A stretch of 5,260 bases of DNA from Spirochaetaceae bacterium (lineage in GTDB: Bacteria; Spirochaetota; Spirochaetia; Treponematales; Breznakiellaceae). The position numbers were made by a program, and so were the translations under genes. The notes beneath the pieces are model-generated. The model did no database searches. It was not told where the DNA came from and saw only the letters and a list, made by a program, of their open reading frames with translations. This document shows, piece after piece, positions 5,221-5,260 of the stretch. Location of the stretch: the NCBI GenBank assembly GCA_031280705.1, contig JAITGJ010000135.1:1-5260 (forward strand). Direction: 5' to 3'. The stretch's first letter is position 1; each line of letters starts with the position of its first letter.

Positions 5221-5260
5221 ATCCTGCCCAAAAGCGGCATCCTGCCCAAAAGCGGCATCC
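5209..5260 (+). CDS. Possible start of a plus-strand gene with a repeated N-terminus, cut by the window edge
   Basis: From ATG 5209 the plus strand reads M-A-Y-F followed by two exact copies of I-L-P-K-S-G, encoded by the 18-bp tandem repeat. GGAGG lies at 5191-5195, but 13 bases before the ATG, which is too far for a good site. The frame is open to the edge. A gene here would be divergent from the symporter. The repeat is also open on the minus strand (M-P-L-L-G-R twice), so direction is not settled and no function can be given. Confidence 0.18.
   Translation, partial: MAYFILPKSGILPKSGI
5221..5260. repeat. 18-bp tandem repeat running off the window
   Basis: atcctgcccaaaagcggc occurs exactly twice (5221-5238 and 5239-5256), and the next four bases (atcc) begin a third unit. 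The unit length is a multiple of three, so copy-number change would keep any reading frame. The full number of units lies outside the window. Confidence 0.95.

Noticed and set aside
1..5260. tRNA, rRNA, CRISPR array or insertion sequence
   Set aside because: I saw no cloverleaf, no rRNA-like stretch, no regularly spaced direct repeats with spacers, and no transposase reading in any frame.

Overview
The window looks like chromosomal DNA of a bacterium that lives on sugars. The coding regions at both ends are GC-rich: hand counts give 38/60 G+C at 1381-1440 and 40/60 at 4081-4140. The gene in the middle is much AT-richer, with 20/60 at 2821-2880. Gene style and composition remind me of a termite-gut or other gut Treponema-like spirochaete. 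That is an impression, not something the sequence proves.

Layout from left to right. Positions 1-344 hold no secure gene. The left edge may carry the first codons of a minus-strand gene with its promoter, then a minus-strand frame that may be a gene remnant, then a short leader. A large alpha-D-phosphohexomutase (phosphoglucomutase/phosphomannomutase family) lies on the plus strand at 345-2159. A gap at 2160-2523 contains a three-hairpin repeat element (copy 1, 2262-2389). A LacA-type galactoside/maltose O-acetyltransferase lies on the minus strand at 2524-3132. A second gap at 3133-3523 contains its likely promoter, a second, inverted copy of the element (copy 2, 3215-3330), a small palindrome and a clear terminator. 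A GPH-family (MelB-like) sugar:cation symporter lies on the minus strand at 3524-4981, with the terminator just after its stop and a strong ribosome binding site before its start. Positions 4982-5260 hold its upstream region with inverted repeats, and an 18-bp tandem repeat that runs off the window.

The three genes fit one theme: sugar import (symporter), acetylation of sugars that are not metabolised (acetyltransferase), and interconversion of hexose 1- and 6-phosphates (mutase). They do not look like one operon. The mutase is on the opposite strand, and the two minus-strand genes are separated by a terminator and a 391-base gap.

The most unusual signal is the pair of non-coding elements flanking the acetyltransferase in inverted orientation. 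The two copies share hairpin loops (CGGTT and TGAA), linker sequences and the head of a central hairpin. Their stem arms differ almost completely, yet each stays self-complementary. That is a covariation pattern, pointing to a family of structured elements, either RNA or hairpin DNA. I do not recognise it as a named family.
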